Assembly (NCBI GenBank): GCA_938005315.1
Contig: CALLOB010000042.1
Span: forward strand, 1 to 34,263
Reading direction: 5' to 3'
DNA: 34,263 nt
Source: an uncultured Phycisphaerae bacterium
Lineage (GTDB): Bacteria; Planctomycetota; Phycisphaerae; UBA1845; PWPN01
The translations under genes were made by a program, and so were the position numbers. Below are positions 33,075-34,263 of the stretch, one piece after another (position 1 is the first letter of the stretch; every line of letters starts with the position of its first letter). The notes beneath the pieces were generated by a model. The model saw nothing but the letters and a program-made list of their open reading frames with translations. It made no database searches and was not told the DNA's origin.

Positions 33075-33184
33075 AGGGCGCGTTACCTCCGTACGGGGCA
33101 GGCGGAGGCGGATTTCGGAGCCTTCCCCATTCAACTCCGGGCTCCTTTCCGATTCGCCGTGCTGCTGCCCGAAGGGAGCCCATC

Positions 33185-34263
33185 ATGTTTTCCAAGTCCT
33201 GGACCATCGGCAAGAAGCTCGTCACCGCCTTCGTCGTGATCGCCGCGATCACCCTGGCGCTGGGCCTGTGCGGTTACTTCGGCGTGACCGGCCTGGGCCG
33301 TGCGGTGGACGAAATCGGCGTGGTTCGCCTGCCCAGCGTGCAGTCGCTGCTGGTCATGAGCGAGGCCCAGACGGCCATCGACAGCGCCGAAAACGCCCTG
33401 CTGTGCCGCAAGCTCGACGGCAAGGGGCGGCAGGAGAAGTACGACGCCATCGCGGCCGCCTGGAAACGGGTGGACGGCGCCTGGAAGGTCTATGAGCCCC
33501 TGCCGCAGACTCCGGAGGAGGCCGAGGCATGGAATCGGTTCGTGCCCGCCTGGAATACATGGAAGGCTGATCACCAGAAGTACATCGAGCTCTGCCGCGA
33601 GTACGAGAAAGCCGGCGGCGATGCGGCCACGGCCGACGCGCTTTACGACCGGATGGTCGAGATGGCACTGGTGACCAACGCCCGGACGTTCGGCGAGGCC
33701 GAATCGCTGCTCAACCGCATCGTGGAGATCAACACCAGGGTGGGCGCCGAGGCGGCGGCCGAAGCGCAAAGCCAGGCCGGCAGACTGAAGATCGTCTCGA
33801 TAGTCGGCCTGCTCGTCGGGGTAGCCTTGGCGTTGTCGCTGGGGCTGCTGATCAGCCGGTCGATCAACAGCGCCCTGCGGCGCATCGTGGCGGCCCTGAA
33901 CGACGGCGCCGCCCAGGTCAACGACGCGGCCGCTCAGGTCTCGTCGGCCTCGCAACAGCTGGCCGAGGGGGCCAGCGAGCAGGCCTCCAGCCTGGAGGAG
34001 ACCTCCAGCGCCCTGGAGCAGATGGCGGCCATGACCCGCACCAACGCCTCCAACGCCAAGGAGGCCAACGATCTGGCCGTCCAGGCCCGGCAGGCCGCCG
34101 ACGAGGGCGACAAGACCATGGGCCAGCTCAACGGGGCCATGGCCGGGATCAACGAGTCCTCCGAGAAGATCAGCAAGATCATCAAGGTCATCGAGGAGAT
34201 CGCCTTCCAGACCAACCTGCTGGCCCTGAACGCCGCGGTCGAGGCCGCCCGGGCCGGCGAGCA
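33185..34263 (+). CDS. Methyl-accepting chemotaxis protein (5' part, runs off the window)
   Basis: ATG 33185 follows AAGGGAG by 7 nt; the frame stays open to the window end (359 codons, 3' part missing). First membrane helix [22 protein letters not shown] (about 12-35), then a four-helix-bundle-type periplasmic domain (about 40-200), second helix [20 protein letters not shown] (203-222), short HAMP-like stretch, and the coiled signalling domain ([20 protein letters not shown] from about 255) down to the highly conserved tip [24 protein letters not shown]. It senses an unknown signal and controls CheA. The tip implies a chemotaxis system elsewhere in the genome. Confidence 0.95.
   Translation, partial: MFSKSWTIGKKLVTAFVVIAAITLALGLCGYFGVTGLGRAVDEIGVVRLPSVQSLLVMSEAQTAIDSAENALLCRKLDGKGRQEKYDAIAAAWKRVDGAWKVYEPLPQTPEEAEAWNRFVPAWNTWKADHQKYIELCREYEKAGGDAATADALYDRMVEMALVTNARTFGEAESLLNRIVEINTRVGAEAAAEAQSQAGRLKIVSIVGLLVGVALALSLGLLISRSINSALRRIVAALNDGAAQVNDAAAQVSSASQQLAEGASEQASSLEETSSALEQMAAMTRTNASNAKEANDLAVQARQAADEGDKTMGQLNGAMAGINESSEKISKIIKVIEEIAFQTNLLALNAAVEAARAGE

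Overview
The window is about 34 kb of GC-rich DNA. Its gene content points to an environmental planctomycete, perhaps close to Phycisphaerae. The evidence is a membrane glycosyltransferase with the GFDGLHYHLP type motif, GH29 fucosidase, a heparinase II/III-like protein, a decarboxylase-fold UroD paralogue, MacB/FtsX-type transporters, short TTG/GTG/ATC starts with good Shine-Dalgarno sequences, and several gene remnants between genes. The phylum call is an inference from families and style; there is no rRNA here to confirm it.

Left part (1-9.5 kb). A tiny Lys/Ala-rich basic protein sits between a promoter and a terminator. It is followed by a small membrane protein, a GT-C glycosyltransferase and a secreted C39-like protease. 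A TIM-barrel sugar isomerase/epimerase lies on the minus strand, then a broken lipoprotein gene, an elongator-type tRNA-Met(CAU), a lipoprotein, and a two-gene chaperone operon (GrpE-like protein plus an Hsp70 without the helical lid).

Centre (9.5-19.2 kb), all on the minus strand. One unit reads CBS protein - korA - korB - zinc-ribbon CBS protein, so a 2-oxoacid:ferredoxin oxidoreductase is bracketed by two adenylate-sensor-type proteins. Upstream is sat overlapping a DHH/DHHA1 phosphoesterase by ATGA. Upstream of that is thrS - infC. infC starts with ATC behind a perfect AGGAGG and ends in an intrinsic terminator; rpmI and rplT do not follow it. thrS has a strong promoter and a leader of about 250 nt. 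The leader holds a 9-residue reading frame with four threonines (MKPTTRTTE) next to mutually exclusive hairpins, a candidate threonine-responsive attenuator and the most interesting item in the window.

Right-centre (19.4-23.8 kb), minus strand. A cobalamin-binding-type radical SAM protein, a GH29 alpha-L-fucosidase and a LacI-type DNA-binding domain cut short by an AT-richer repeat cluster (four copies of GGGTGTCCTTT). A small HD-GYP remnant and a tandem-ACT protein follow.

Right part (23.9-34.3 kb). A heparinase-like protein and a UroD-family protein on plus face a metallophosphoesterase on minus. Next is an ABC transporter with ATPase and permease overlapping by 44 nt, then a region with a long minus-strand terminator, an HhH-GPD DNA glycosylase on minus, and the start of a methyl-accepting chemotaxis protein that runs off the window and has a sigma-28-like promoter. 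Large open frames antisense to most genes are GC-driven shadows and are left out.
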